Shown here: piece by piece, positions 27,431-37,639 of the stretch | How positions within the stretch are numbered: the stretch's first letter is position 1 | Layout of the letters: every line of letters begins with the position of its first letter | Assembly (NCBI GenBank): GCA_016342715.1 | Contig: JAEINW010000006.1 | Location: 1 to 57,233 of the forward strand | Reading direction: 5' to 3' | Length of the DNA stretch: 57,233 bases | From: Salinivirgaceae bacterium | Lineage (GTDB): Bacteria > Bacteroidota > Bacteroidia > Bacteroidales > SZUA-534 | The notes under the pieces: generated by a model | Database searches by the model: none | What the model saw: only the letters and a program-made list of their open reading frames with translations | What the model was told of the DNA's origin: nothing | Translations under genes and position numbers: made by a program

Positions 27431-27834
27431 TGGAATTGCTTTTTAAAAATACTTATTGTGAAATTATGCAAGAATCCGGTTCTGATTACATTATTGTAAA
27501 ATGGATCGGATTTCCTAAAACTGAAATGTTTAAAGAAGCCTGCAGTAATTTATTGATTTTAATGAAAAGCAAAAACATTAAAAAACTTTTAACCGATAAC
27601 ACTAATGTAAAATTATTCTCTGTAACCGACCAAAAATGGTTAAATCAGGAATGGTTACCCAAAGCCTCAGAAATTGGATATTTTTGTTCAGCAACTGTAT
27701 CAAATAGAGATGTATTTGTAGATACCGCAGTTACAAATATATCGCACAAAAGAGACGCATCGAAATTTATAGTTAAACGATTTTCCAACATTAGTGAAGC
27801 CAAAAACTGGCTTAAAAATGTGCAACCCGCTTAA
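27430..27834 (+). CDS. Small STAS/SpoIIAA-like protein
   Basis: A 134-residue soluble protein. The pattern IIVKWIGFPKTEMFKEAC, IKKLLTDNTNVKLFS, DQKWLNQEWLPKASEIG and NISEAKNWLK is that of SpoIIAA-like proteins common in Bacteroidota, which have a STAS-like fold and no known enzyme activity. Its ATG overlaps the stop codon of the hydrolase gene (TAATG), so the two are translationally coupled. Function in this context is unknown. Confidence 0.7.
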   Translation: MELLFKNTYCEIMQESGSDYIIVKWIGFPKTEMFKEACSNLLILMKSKNIKKLLTDNTNVKLFSVTDQKWLNQEWLPKASEIGYFCSATVSNRDVFVDTAVTNISHKRDASKFIVKRFSNISEAKNWLKNVQPA

Positions 27835-27873
27835 ATTTCTACTATCTTCATGTAAAAATCCAACATTAGTTCT

Positions 27874-29295
27874 ATGAAGAGTAAGCTGTTAAAATTCACC
27901 GAATTTGCAAATTCATTGTATCCTCACGAAACGGATTATTTATTGTCTGTTCAAACTTTTGAAAAATCAGAAAACTTAAAAATTCTTAATCTTATAAACT
28001 ATAATAGCAAAAATCCACAAATCATTATTCCTTATGATGTTACCATAGATAAGCGAAAATATAACTATGTTAAGAATTGGATAAACAAAAACTTAACTTC
28101 AATTGACGTTGATGAATTTTACAACTGGCTTATTTCAAAAGAAAAATTGGTAATGACCGATGCTGTAAGTCCTGTCGAAGAAAAAGATATTCTTTCAAAA
28201 GCGAATAAAATTAAAGCATCACATTATTATTTTATCAGATTTTATGAATTAATGCAAAAATATCGAGATTACTTATTGATAAGAATGCGAATGCAATACT
28301 ATCAACCTGTTTCAGATTATCTCGAAAAACATGAAAAATCATACAAGATATCGTATGAAATAAATGAGAATTTAAATCAGGCAACAATAGATATTATTAA
28401 GCAACATAATGAAATTAACACAGAAACACGTAAATGGGAAGAAGTATTGACCGATACATTTTATGATATTACAATAGATGGATACACAAGATACAGAGCA
28501 GTAGTTCGCTTAACATTTTTATATTACAATTATCGCGAATTTGAAAAGCTTCGAGAAATATATAAACAACTTGATATTTTATTAAAAACAGAGGTATTCT
28601 ATTCAAAAAGAATTTTGGCAAACTATTATGCCAATATATCAATGATGCATTCTAAATTAAATGAATTAGATGAAGCTGAAAAATATGGATACTTGGCTAT
28701 CAGACAAAAAAACAGTGACTTTCTTTTTTATTTGTTGAATTTATGTGGTGTTTTACTACGTGCCAATAAAAGTGAACAAGCATATTGTTTAATGACCGAT
28801 GCAATTCCTGAATTAAAAAACACAGCTAGCTTTTATTACAAAATAGGATTTGTATCATTTTACATTAAAACACTTTCGGCAAATAGTAAAAACGAAAAAG
28901 CTGCTGATTATGCCAAATCATTTTTAGATGTTTACAAAAAGGAGGTATTTAAACATCGATGGCATATATTTTTTAGTGCATACATGCAAGCCCTTTTTAA
29001 AATAGAAGACTATAAAAGAATACTTTCGCTTACAAAAAAACATAATCTGGTAATCAGAGAAAAACAATTTATTGCAGAAGCCAAATACATGCCTATAATT
29101 CTTTGGTACAATTTAGTATCGGAGTTTATGGAGAATGAAATTTCCGAGCAAAGTCTTATTGAATCGATTGTTGAATCTGGTAAGGAACTAATTAAGCACC
29201 AATACAAAAGCCGAAAAATAAAGGAACTCATTGATGAAATATCACCTACTCTGCCACAATTATTTAAGACTATTTTACTAAAACTGAAAATATAA
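27874..29295 (+). CDS. Conserved-looking helical (TPR-like) protein of unknown function
   Basis: A 473-residue soluble protein with no signal peptide or membrane segment. The middle and C-terminal parts (about 210-400) are helical-repeat-like with TPR-type spacing (YYNYREFEKLREIYKQLD, LNELDEAEKYGYLAIRQKN). The N terminus (KLLKFTEFANSLYPHETDYLLSV) looks like a distinct domain. I do not recognise the family with certainty; my impression is of a hypothetical family found in related Bacteroidota. It lies 39 nt after the STAS-like gene and ends at a terminator, so it could be in the same unit or monocistronic. Confidence 0.75.
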   Translation: MKSKLLKFTEFANSLYPHETDYLLSVQTFEKSENLKILNLINYNSKNPQIIIPYDVTIDKRKYNYVKNWINKNLTSIDVDEFYNWLISKEKLVMTDAVSPVEEKDILSKANKIKASHYYFIRFYELMQKYRDYLLIRMRMQYYQPVSDYLEKHEKSYKISYEINENLNQATIDIIKQHNEINTETRKWEEVLTDTFYDITIDGYTRYRAVVRLTFLYYNYREFEKLREIYKQLDILLKTEVFYSKRILANYYANISMMHSKLNELDEAEKYGYLAIRQKNSDFLFYLLNLCGVLLRANKSEQAYCLMTDAIPELKNTASFYYKIGFVSFYIKTLSANSKNEKAADYAKSFLDVYKKEVFKHRWHIFFSAYMQALFKIEDYKRILSLTKKHNLVIREKQFIAEAKYMPIILWYNLVSEFMENEISEQSLIESIVESGKELIKHQYKSRKIKELIDEISPTLPQLFKTILLKLKI

Positions 29296-29300
29296 AAATT

Positions 29301-29335
29301 AAAAGACCAGAATTCGCTAAAATTCTGGTCCTTTA
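29301..29335. terminator. Probably bidirectional terminator between convergent genes
   Basis: GACCAGAATT pairs with AATTCTGGTC, with A-rich left and T-rich right flanks (one C bulge). It sits between the convergent genes ending at 29295 and 29357. Confidence 0.8.
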
Positions 29336-29356
29336 TATATGATAGCTATTTATATT

Positions 29357-30493
29357 TTATACTGCCACTTTAGCTTTAGACATTAAGGTAAGCCTATTTA
29401 CATTAATTGTTTCAACCACAGCATTAGCGTATTCTTCTTTTATACTTTCAAAAACTTCTTTAACCGAAACAATTTCGGTAGCTCTATATGCATTTGAACC
29501 AGCAAATGCAAACCCTTGATCTAATTTTCCTTGGGCAGAATTGTGCAGAATCTGCGATATACAGTAAGGAACGGTTCTAAAGTCACAAGATTTTAGACAT
29601 TTCCATGGGCATTTAAATGGCTTGGTCTCTCCATTATTAATTTTATCAACAAATTCGCTTCCAATAACTCTTCCTGGTAATCCAACCGGACTTGCAATTA
29701 AAGTAATATCTTCTTTAGCGCTGTTTATATAACTATTTTTGAACTCAATATCAGCATCACACTCATGAGTAGTTACAAAGCGGGTTCCCATTTTAACAGC
29801 TTTTGCTCCGGCTTTCATTATTTCTTTAACATCTGCTCCTGTATAAATACCGCCTGCAGCAATTACCGGAATTTCTTTATTAAATTGTTTTTCAAATACT
29901 GCAACTACTTCTACCGTTTCTCTTATTAGTGTTGACAATTTAATATTATTGTCAATTAGCTCTTGTTTTTTAAAACCTAAATGGCCTCCGGCCAATGGCC
30001 CTTCAACCACCACCGCATCGGGTACGTGATTAAATTTTGAAGCCCAATACTTAAAAATTAAATTTGCAGCCTTTGCCCCTGAAACCTTAGGAATAAATTT
30101 AGTGTGTATATTTTCAAAACCTGTATCTAAAACAAATTGCGGTAATTTTAATGGCAAACCTGCACCCATAAACACCACGTCAATTTTTTCTTCAATAGAT
30201 ACCTTTAGTAATTCATCGTAATCAGATAATGCAACCATTAAATTTACTCCTAAAACACCATCGGTTAACGATCTAGCTTTTTGAATTTGTTTTCTGAGAG
30301 CATTTTTATTTGCGTTTCTATAGTTTTTTTCGAAATTTGGTTCAGTCATTCCTATTGCAGCGGCCGATATAACACCAATTCCACCTTCATTTGCAACAGC
30401 TGAAGCTAATCCTGATAAAGAAATTGCAACACCCATTCCTCCTTGTACGATAGGTAATTTTATTGTAAGATCACCAATTTTAAACGATTTCAT
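29357..30493 (-). CDS. Nitronate monooxygenase / 2-nitropropane dioxygenase-family protein
   Basis: A 378-residue FMN-binding TIM-barrel protein: LPIVQGGMGVAISLSGLA at the N terminus, VVEGPLAGGHLG and IPVIAAGGIYTG (phosphate-binding glycines), and KAVKMGTRFV. A C-terminal cluster of four Cys, spaced C-x3-C-x3-C-x7-C, precedes GFAFAGSNAYR; this cysteine pattern is, to my recollection, kept in one branch of the family. Substrates include nitronates or enoyl-type compounds, so exact function is open. I chose the ATG at 30493; the frame extends to a TTG-like start at 30523. A TAATTTTG box (minus strand, 30521-30528) lies about 28 nt upstream. Confidence 0.88.
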   Translation of the reverse strand: MKSFKIGDLTIKLPIVQGGMGVAISLSGLASAVANEGGIGVISAAAIGMTEPNFEKNYRNANKNALRKQIQKARSLTDGVLGVNLMVALSDYDELLKVSIEEKIDVVFMGAGLPLKLPQFVLDTGFENIHTKFIPKVSGAKAANLIFKYWASKFNHVPDAVVVEGPLAGGHLGFKKQELIDNNIKLSTLIRETVEVVAVFEKQFNKEIPVIAAGGIYTGADVKEIMKAGAKAVKMGTRFVTTHECDADIEFKNSYINSAKEDITLIASPVGLPGRVIGSEFVDKINNGETKPFKCPWKCLKSCDFRTVPYCISQILHNSAQGKLDQGFAFAGSNAYRATEIVSVKEVFESIKEEYANAVVETINVNRLTLMSKAKVAV

Positions 30494-30692
30494 CATTCTG
30501 ATAATTTTGATTTGTTTCCACAAAATTACTACAACTTGCGTTCACGTTTTTAAAATCGTGATAAGTGGCCTTGAAATAGGGCTGAAACAACAGTTTAGGG
30601 ACTAAATGCTCTTATATAGGGACAAAATCAGTCAATTTTTAGATTCTAAATTTAAATAGAAGGCAAAAATATTGCAATTTCATTTTACAATA

Positions 30693-31538
30693 TTATAAAA
30701 AACTAACTTTCTTTTTAAGTTCATCAACAGCTATTTTCGAAACAGGAATTTCAAAATCAATATCTTCAAAAAACAATTTATATCCTTGTGAATTCCCTTC
30801 TACTTTATCAATAAAATTAATATTTACAATAAATGATCTATGGCATTTAAAAATAAAGTTATAATCTATTAACAACTCTTGAGCTTTAGCCAAAGTACTT
30901 CGAACTAACCTTCTATTTATTTTGTTGCCATCTTTCCAAAAAACCTCTATATAATTATCAGCTGAACGAATAAACAACAACAATCTAGCTTTAAGTAACA
31001 ATTTATCTTTCTGATACTCACTATCGAAATGCACTAACTTATCCTGATCATGCTTACTTTCTTTAAGCCTATCGTTTAGCTCATTAGCTGTTTTTAAATG
31101 TAATCGCAACAAACGGTTCTGATTAAAAACAATTAATAAAGTAAGAGGGAAAAATGCAATTAAAATTAGTTTTACCATCATGTAAAAATCAAACTCAAGT
31201 ATTCCCAGTGTTTTATATGATAAGAAATATCCAAAGGATATTATAAATAGAGTCCATAAATTCCAAAATATTTCTTTCCAAACAATCCATTCTTTTTTAA
31301 GGAAAATATTTGGTAATAAACTGGGCAATATCAATAAATTTAAACTTAATGCAAGAAAGGTAATAACGCCTAAACCTACAATTAGTAAAAATTTTTCTCT
31401 ATTTTGTATTGAACTAATTTCCAGCGGTTGGAATAATAATAAAAATACAAAAATACTAATACTGATAAAAAATATCATTTTAGCATTTCTTCTTAAGTCA
31501 TCGTTAAATGGATATGGTTTTTTTAAAAATTCTAGCAT
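30693..31538 (-). CDS. Membrane-anchored LytTR transcriptional regulator
   Basis: A 281-residue protein: N-terminal membrane part with four hydrophobic segments (about 21-41, 50-75, 90-110 and 117-138), a linker, and a C-terminal LytTR DNA-binding domain (about 180-281; SADNYIEVFWKDGNKINRR, FKCHRSFIVNINFIDKVEG). It has no receiver domain, so it is not a standard response regulator. Membrane-tethered LytTR proteins are known in Bacteroidota. Targets are not evident. The neighbours (nitronate monooxygenase and alpha-2-macroglobulin) give no clear clue. Confidence 0.88.
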   Translation of the reverse strand: MLEFLKKPYPFNDDLRRNAKMIFFISISIFVFLLLFQPLEISSIQNREKFLLIVGLGVITFLALSLNLLILPSLLPNIFLKKEWIVWKEIFWNLWTLFIISFGYFLSYKTLGILEFDFYMMVKLILIAFFPLTLLIVFNQNRLLRLHLKTANELNDRLKESKHDQDKLVHFDSEYQKDKLLLKARLLLFIRSADNYIEVFWKDGNKINRRLVRSTLAKAQELLIDYNFIFKCHRSFIVNINFIDKVEGNSQGYKLFFEDIDFEIPVSKIAVDELKKKVSFL

Positions 31539-31957
31539 GCATCCCTATAATTATATTATTCCACCTCAATTATTGTATCAAACATTAAAAACATTTGTAA
31601 GCGCAAAGGTATCGTTTTTTATTGGGATTGGCATACTAAATATTACATCAATGCTTATAATTGAAACTTTGAAAATAGAATATCCTGTTTTAATTCTTAA
31701 ATTTATAAAAAAAAGATAAGCCCAACATTTAACGGATATTTATCTGCATTTATTTCTACTAAAATATTTTCAAATGTTTACATTTTTAACAAGACTGCAT
31801 TGAACGAAATAAATTATTATCACTTTAGTTTTTATTGGTTTAGCACTAGCAATAGTTATATGAAAACAAATAAGCTTACTGTATCATTAAAAAAACACTT
31901 GAGAATTCAGAAAAAAATCTGAATTTTAAGCATTCATAACTCAACAACAATTTTATT
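31539..31957. other. Gene-free region between LytTR and A2M genes
   Basis: I see no convincing gene here; a 60-codon plus-strand frame beginning at 31537 runs back over the LytTR start and is probably a chance frame. A hairpin (AATTCAGA against TCTGAATT, 31904-31925) lies 32 nt before the A2M ATG and might be a terminator or a leader structure. No TAnnTTTG promoter is clear. Confidence 0.5.
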
Positions 31958-34900
31958 ATGTTAAAAAATAATCGTTTAGCCCAAATACTTATTATATTAA
32001 GTATAAGTTTACTATTTGTACAATGTAAACAAAAAGATAAAAGTTCAAGTCAGCAAATTGATCCAGCCTTTACCGGATATATTTCAGCTTATACATCTGG
32101 AGTAATTTCTAACGAAGAAACAATTATTGTTCGATTAACCGAAGAGCAAAATGATGTTGAACCCAACCAAAAAGTAGAGGAACAACTCTTTAATTTTTCA
32201 CCATCAATAAAAGGAGAAAGCTATTGGATTGACAAAAGAACCATTGCATTTAATCCAGAAAGTTCTTTGCCTTCTGATAAAAGTTTTGAAGCTAAATTTC
32301 ATTTATATAAAATTGCACAGGTAACTGACAACTTAAAAACTTTAAAGTTTCAGTTTAAAACTAAAAAACAAGTTATCAATATCGAATCAGAAGGTCTTCA
32401 AGCCTACAATAATAGCGATTTAACCAAACAAAAGTTAAATGGAAAGCTTTACACTTCTGATAACGCCAATAACGAAGCTATTGAAAAAACCTTTTCAGCC
32501 ACTCAAAACGGAAAAGAGTTGAACATAACATGGGAACATCTGGGCGATGGTAGAAAACATAATTACACAGTAGAAAACATAGTTCGTGGAAAAAAGAAAT
32601 GCAATGTAATTCTGCAATGGAACGGGGAAGCAATTGGATCTAATGATTCGGGAGATGAAATTATTGAAATTCCACCATTGGGTGAATTTAATGTTTTTGA
32701 TCTCAGCATTGTTCAACAACCTCAACAATGCATTACAATATATTTTAGCGATCCACTAAACCAAACACAAGAATTAGATGGACTTATTCATTTAAAGAGC
32801 GGAGCCAATGTTAAATTGGTAATTAATCAAAGCCAAATTAAGGTTTATCCTGAAACTCGACTTACCGAATCTACCGAAATTATTGTTGAGCAAGGCGTTC
32901 GTAATATAATGGATTATCAACTTAAAGAAAGATATGTTAAGGAAGTAAAATTCTCGTCCATTAAACCAAATGTTGAATTGGTTGGTGATGGTGTAATTTT
33001 ACCAAACTCCAACGGGTTAATATTCCCATTTCGTGCGGTGAATTTAAGTGGAGTAAATGTAAAAATCATTAAAATATTTGAAAACAATATTGCCCAATTC
33101 TTACAAACCAATCAGTTCGACGGGCAATATCAACTTAAAAGAGTGGGAAGAATTGTATATAAAAACCCCGTACCATTGCTTTCTGATAAAAATGTTGATT
33201 TGGGCGAATGGAATATGTTCTCACTCGATTTATCAGAATTAATAGAAGCGGAACCCGGTGCAATTTATCGAATTCAAATTAGTTTTGACAAAAGTCAGTC
33301 GCTCTACCCCTGTGCAAATGATTCAAATAGCGATGATAATTTTACAGGCTATGATGAAGATCCTGAATTAGCCAAATATGATCAACCCAATAGTGATTAT
33401 TACTATTACGACGATTATGATGATTCTTATAGTTATAACAACAACTTCAATTGGAACGAAAAGGATAATCCATGTCACGACTCCTATTACATGAGAAATC
33501 AGCGTTCTATTGTACGAAATGTACTGGCTTCAGATTTAGGAATTATTGTAAAAAGCAGCACAAGCAATGAGTTAAAAGTGGCCGTATCGGATCTTAAAAC
33601 TACCGATCCTTTAAGCGGAGTAAGCATAGAAATTTATAATTACCAAAATCAATTAATGGCCGAAGGTATAACTGATGGTCAAGGATTTGCAACGATTTCT
33701 GTCGACAGAAAACCATTTTTATTGCTTGCAAATAAAGACAAACAAAAAGGATATTTAAGACTTGATGATGGTTCTGCTTTATCACTCAGCATGTTTGATA
33801 TTGGTGGGCAACATTCAAAAAAAGGGATTAAAGGTTATATTTATGGAGAACGTGGCGTATGGCGACCAGGAGATTCGATATTTGTTTCGTTTATTATTGA
33901 AGATAAGAACAAATCATTACCTGAAAATCATCCAGTTGTTTTTGAACTTTATACTCCCGAAAATCAGCTTTACCAGCGCAAAGTAAAAACAACCTCAACT
34001 AATGGTTTTTACGATTTTAGAACCGCTACAAAGCAAGATGACCCAACCGGAAATTGGTTGGCCAAAATAAAAGTAGGTGGATCAACCTTTTCAAAAGAAA
34101 TAAAAATAGAGACGGTTAAACCCAACCGGCTAAAAATAGTACTTGATTTTGATGGCAAAAAAATACTAAAATCAGGAGATAATTTTGGAACTCTTGAAGT
34201 TAAATGGTTACACGGGGCAAAAGCTAAAAATTTAAAAGCCGATATTGAAGTGAAAATTTTACAGGGAAGTACAAAATTTAATGACTATCCCGCTTACACC
34301 TTTGACGATCCAGCAAAAAAATTCTATTCCAAAGAAAAAATGATCTTTGATTCTAATCTTGATGATCAGGGGAAAGCTTCTGTTTCAACCGATTTTTCTA
34401 TTGGTGACAATGCTCCTGGAATGTTAACTGCAAAATTTAAAACCCGAGCTTTTGAAAATGGCGGCGATTTTAGCACCGATATTTCAACCTTTAAATACTC
34501 ACCGTATTCGGGTTATGTAGGATTAAAAGTTCCTGAAGGACCAGGTTGGAATGGCGCATTATATTCAAACGAGCCCAATTTAATTCCAATAGTAACTGTT
34601 GACGAAGATGGAAATCAAGTTGACCGCAACAAAGTTAAAATTGAAATATTTGAAGTTTATTGGAGATGGTGGTGGGAACACAGCAGTTACGACGATTTAG
34701 CTCAATACGTTTCGAACCGTAGCGAAAACCTTATTCAAACTGACTATGTTAACACAAAGGATGGGAAAGCTATCTACGAAATGAATCTCAAAAGAGAATC
34801 GTGGGGTAGAAAACTAATTATTGTTACCGATCCGGTTACAGGTCACAGTTCCGGAAAACTGTTCTACACTACCTATAAGGGATGGTGGAGTCGTCCAGGA

Positions 34901-37549
34901 GCAGATAACCCAGGAGGTGCAGAAATGCTCACATTTAGCACCGATAAAAAGAAATATAATGTAGGCGAAGAAGTAAAAGTGGAACTTCCTGCAACCCAAA
35001 AAGGTAAAGCATTAGTAAGTCTAGAAACCGGTTCAAAAATACTTGAAACATTTTGGGTTGATGTGAATCCTGAAAACAACAGTTTTGCTTTCAAAACAAA
35101 TGAAACAATGTCACCAAATATTTTCATTCATATATCCTTTATTCAACCACACAACCAAAAAAACAACGACTTACCTATTCGACTATATGGTGTACAACCC
35201 ATTTCCGTTGAAAATCCTGCCACACATCTAAATCCAGTTATTGAAATGCCAGATGTTTTGGAACCCGAATCGGAAGTTACCTTAAAGGTTAAAGAAGCCA
35301 ATGGTAAAAAAATGACCTATACCATTGCTGTAGTTGATGATGGATTGCTTGATTTAACAAAATTCAAAACTCCAAATGCATGGAGCAGTTTTTACGCTCG
35401 CGAAGCTTTAGGAGTTAAAACCTGGGACATGTATAAATATGTTATGGGAGCTTTCTCTGGCGAAATGGCAGGATTGTTAGCCCTTGGTGGAGATGAAGAA
35501 CTTACTGATAAAGGTGGAAAAAAGGCCAATCGTTTTAAACCAGTTGTAACATTCCTCGGACCTTTTGAGCTAAAATCGGGTAGCAATACCCATACTTTTA
35601 CCATGCCAAATTACGTAGGTTCTGTTAGAACCATGATAGTTGCTGGGCAAGATGGCGCTTACGGTTCAACTGAGAAAACAACACCTGTTAAAAAGCCCTT
35701 AATGACTATTGCAACTTTACCAAGAGTTTTAGGGCCTACAGAAAAAGTAAAACTTCCGGTTACCGTATTTGCAATGGACGATAATATTAAAGAAGTTAAA
35801 GTTAAAATTGAAACCAATGAACTTTTCAAAATAATTGGAGAATCATCAAAGAAAATTCTCTTTACTGAACAGGGTGATCAAAACATTGATTTTGATATCG
35901 AAGTATCTGAAAACATTGGAATTGCAACAGTAAAAGTAATTGCCACCAGCGGAAAGGAAAAAGCAGAATTTGATATTGAATTAGATGTGAGATTACCAAA
36001 CCCAAGAGTTACAAAGCTTATTGATGGAATTATTGAACCCGGTAAAGATTGGAATGCAGAATATGCTGCTGTGGGTATTCAAGGAACAAATAATGGAATA
36101 ATTGAGATTTCAAGTATTCCTCCATTAAATCTTGAAAACCGATTAAAATATTTGATTAGATATCCTCATGGCTGTATTGAGCAAACTACGTCCTCAGTGT
36201 TTCCACAATTACATTTAGCTAAATTACTGGACTTATCTAACGAGCAAAAAGAAAAAATTGAAAGTAATATTACAGCCGGAATTGACCAACTTAAAAAATT
36301 TCAATTAAACAATGGAGGCTTATCATATTGGCCCGGTGAGTCGGGTCATGCAAGCGATTGGGGAACCAATTATGCAGGTCATTTTATGCTCGAAGCCAAA
36401 GCTGAAGGTTATAGTTTACCTCCGGGGTTCTTAAAAAATTGGATTAACTTCCAAAGCAAACAAGCAAACGACTGGTCGGTAAATAGTTCTGGAACTCAAC
36501 ATCATTACTACAATAGCAATCAACTTATTCAATCATATAGACTCTATACTTTAGCATTGGCCGGAAAACCTGCTATGGGTGCAATGAACCGCATGCGCGA
36601 AATGGGTGATTTAACAATTGCCGCGAAATGGCGATTGGCTGCTGCCTACCATCTAGCAGGACGTGAAAAAATTGCAAAAAAAATGGTTCAAGATGTAAAA
36701 ACAAAAATTTCACCATACAGAGAATTATCATATTCTTATGGCAGCAATGTTAGAGATGAGGCCATGATACTGGAAGCTCTTGTTTTACTAGATCAAAAAG
36801 ATAAAGCAAAAGATGTAATGGAAGAAATAGCTGAAAATTTAGCTTCAAGAAATTGGTACAGTACTCAAACTACTGCTTACGGATTACTTGCTATTGCCAA
36901 ATTTGTGGGCATTACAGGTGTTGATCAAGAAATTAAATATGAACTAAGCCTGAATAATTCAAAAAGTGTAACTAAAAAAACAACATCGCCGGTAATTCAA
37001 ACAGCGTTAAACATCGATGAACAATTGAACGGAAAAGTAAAAATAACCAACAATTGTAATAAAATGCTATTCGTTAAAGTACAGTTAGACGGAATTCCTT
37101 TGGCAGGAAATGAAACAGATTCTGAAAGCGATTTAAAATTATCGGTAAATTATAAAGATTTAAGTGGCAAAACCATCGATATTTCAAGATTAGCCCAAGG
37201 TTCTGATTTTGTTGCTGAAGTAACCATTCATCACCCAGGGATAAGAAAAGATTACAAAGAAATGGCGCTGACACAGATTTTCCCTTCGGGTTGGGAAATT
37301 CGCAACATGCGTATGGAAGGATCAAGTGTGGCATCTGGAGATATACCTAGATATCAGGATATTAGGGACGACCGTGTATATTCATATTTTGATATGCAAA
37401 AAAACACATCTAAAACCTATCGTATTTTATTAAATGCCGCTTATGTGGGAAGTTTTTATTTACCGGCAGTATATTGCGAAGCCATGTACGATAACGAAAT
37501 TAATGCACAAAAAGCTGGTCAATGGGTTGAAATTTATAAACAAGAATAA
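31958..37549 (+). CDS. Bacterial alpha-2-macroglobulin family lipoprotein
   Basis: A 1863-residue lipoprotein (lipobox LFVQC, Cys23). It has the long chain of macroglobulin-type beta-sandwich domains of bacterial alpha-2-macroglobulins, including GERGVWRPGDSIFVSFIIED in the centre, and the thioester motif GCIEQTT with C1406, E1408 and Q1409, followed by the alpha-helical TED domain (GGLSYWPGESGHASDWGTNY). This lipid-anchored form traps attacking proteases in the periplasm. An insertion at about 450-510 is Asp/Tyr rich. The intact thioester suggests it is functional. PbpC lies downstream, as in E. coli where the A2M gene (yfhM) neighbours pbpC. Confidence 0.93.
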   Translation: MLKNNRLAQILIILSISLLFVQCKQKDKSSSQQIDPAFTGYISAYTSGVISNEETIIVRLTEEQNDVEPNQKVEEQLFNFSPSIKGESYWIDKRTIAFNPESSLPSDKSFEAKFHLYKIAQVTDNLKTLKFQFKTKKQVINIESEGLQAYNNSDLTKQKLNGKLYTSDNANNEAIEKTFSATQNGKELNITWEHLGDGRKHNYTVENIVRGKKKCNVILQWNGEAIGSNDSGDEIIEIPPLGEFNVFDLSIVQQPQQCITIYFSDPLNQTQELDGLIHLKSGANVKLVINQSQIKVYPETRLTESTEIIVEQGVRNIMDYQLKERYVKEVKFSSIKPNVELVGDGVILPNSNGLIFPFRAVNLSGVNVKIIKIFENNIAQFLQTNQFDGQYQLKRVGRIVYKNPVPLLSDKNVDLGEWNMFSLDLSELIEAEPGAIYRIQISFDKSQSLYPCANDSNSDDNFTGYDEDPELAKYDQPNSDYYYYDDYDDSYSYNNNFNWNEKDNPCHDSYYMRNQRSIVRNVLASDLGIIVKSSTSNELKVAVSDLKTTDPLSGVSIEIYNYQNQLMAEGITDGQGFATISVDRKPFLLLANKDKQKGYLRLDDGSALSLSMFDIGGQHSKKGIKGYIYGERGVWRPGDSIFVSFIIEDKNKSLPENHPVVFELYTPENQLYQRKVKTTSTNGFYDFRTATKQDDPTGNWLAKIKVGGSTFSKEIKIETVKPNRLKIVLDFDGKKILKSGDNFGTLEVKWLHGAKAKNLKADIEVKILQGSTKFNDYPAYTFDDPAKKFYSKEKMIFDSNLDDQGKASVSTDFSIGDNAPGMLTAKFKTRAFENGGDFSTDISTFKYSPYSGYVGLKVPEGPGWNGALYSNEPNLIPIVTVDEDGNQVDRNKVKIEIFEVYWRWWWEHSSYDDLAQYVSNRSENLIQTDYVNTKDGKAIYEMNLKRESWGRKLIIVTDPVTGHSSGKLFYTTYKGWWSRPGADNPGGAEMLTFSTDKKKYNVGEEVKVELPATQKGKALVSLETGSKILETFWVDVNPENNSFAFKTNETMSPNIFIHISFIQPHNQKNNDLPIRLYGVQPISVENPATHLNPVIEMPDVLEPESEVTLKVKEANGKKMTYTIAVVDDGLLDLTKFKTPNAWSSFYAREALGVKTWDMYKYVMGAFSGEMAGLLALGGDEELTDKGGKKANRFKPVVTFLGPFELKSGSNTHTFTMPNYVGSVRTMIVAGQDGAYGSTEKTTPVKKPLMTIATLPRVLGPTEKVKLPVTVFAMDDNIKEVKVKIETNELFKIIGESSKKILFTEQGDQNIDFDIEVSENIGIATVKVIATSGKEKAEFDIELDVRLPNPRVTKLIDGIIEPGKDWNAEYAAVGIQGTNNGIIEISSIPPLNLENRLKYLIRYPHGCIEQTTSSVFPQLHLAKLLDLSNEQKEKIESNITAGIDQLKKFQLNNGGLSYWPGESGHASDWGTNYAGHFMLEAKAEGYSLPPGFLKNWINFQSKQANDWSVNSSGTQHHYYNSNQLIQSYRLYTLALAGKPAMGAMNRMREMGDLTIAAKWRLAAAYHLAGREKIAKKMVQDVKTKISPYRELSYSYGSNVRDEAMILEALVLLDQKDKAKDVMEEIAENLASRNWYSTQTTAYGLLAIAKFVGITGVDQEIKYELSLNNSKSVTKKTTSPVIQTALNIDEQLNGKVKITNNCNKMLFVKVQLDGIPLAGNETDSESDLKLSVNYKDLSGKTIDISRLAQGSDFVAEVTIHHPGIRKDYKEMALTQIFPSGWEIRNMRMEGSSVASGDIPRYQDIRDDRVYSYFDMQKNTSKTYRILLNAAYVGSFYLPAVYCEAMYDNEINAQKAGQWVEIYKQE

Positions 37550-37558
37550 AACAAATAT

Positions 37559-37612
37559 CTCGCGAAGACGCAAAGTTCTTTTTAATTCTTGGCGGCTTTG
37601 CGACTTAGCGAG
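37559..37612. repeat. Imperfect inverted repeat with CTTTGCG/CTTAGCG units
   Basis: Arms 37559-37575 and 37596-37612 are 17 bp with two mismatches (CTCGCGAAGACGCAAAG against CTTTGCGACTTAGCGAG). The loop also contains CTTGGCGG. Related CTTGGCG/CTTAGCG units recur at 38065-38084, on the other side of the GxxExxY gene. It lies 10 nt after the A2M stop. Confidence 0.75.
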
Positions 37613-37639
37613 CATATAAATAGATTTAACAAATATTAA

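Noticed and set aside
31537-31719. 60-codon plus-strand frame next to the LytTR gene
   Set aside because: It begins on the LytTR start codon region in the opposite direction, lacks a promoter and has a hydrophobic but unremarkable sequence; likely a chance frame.
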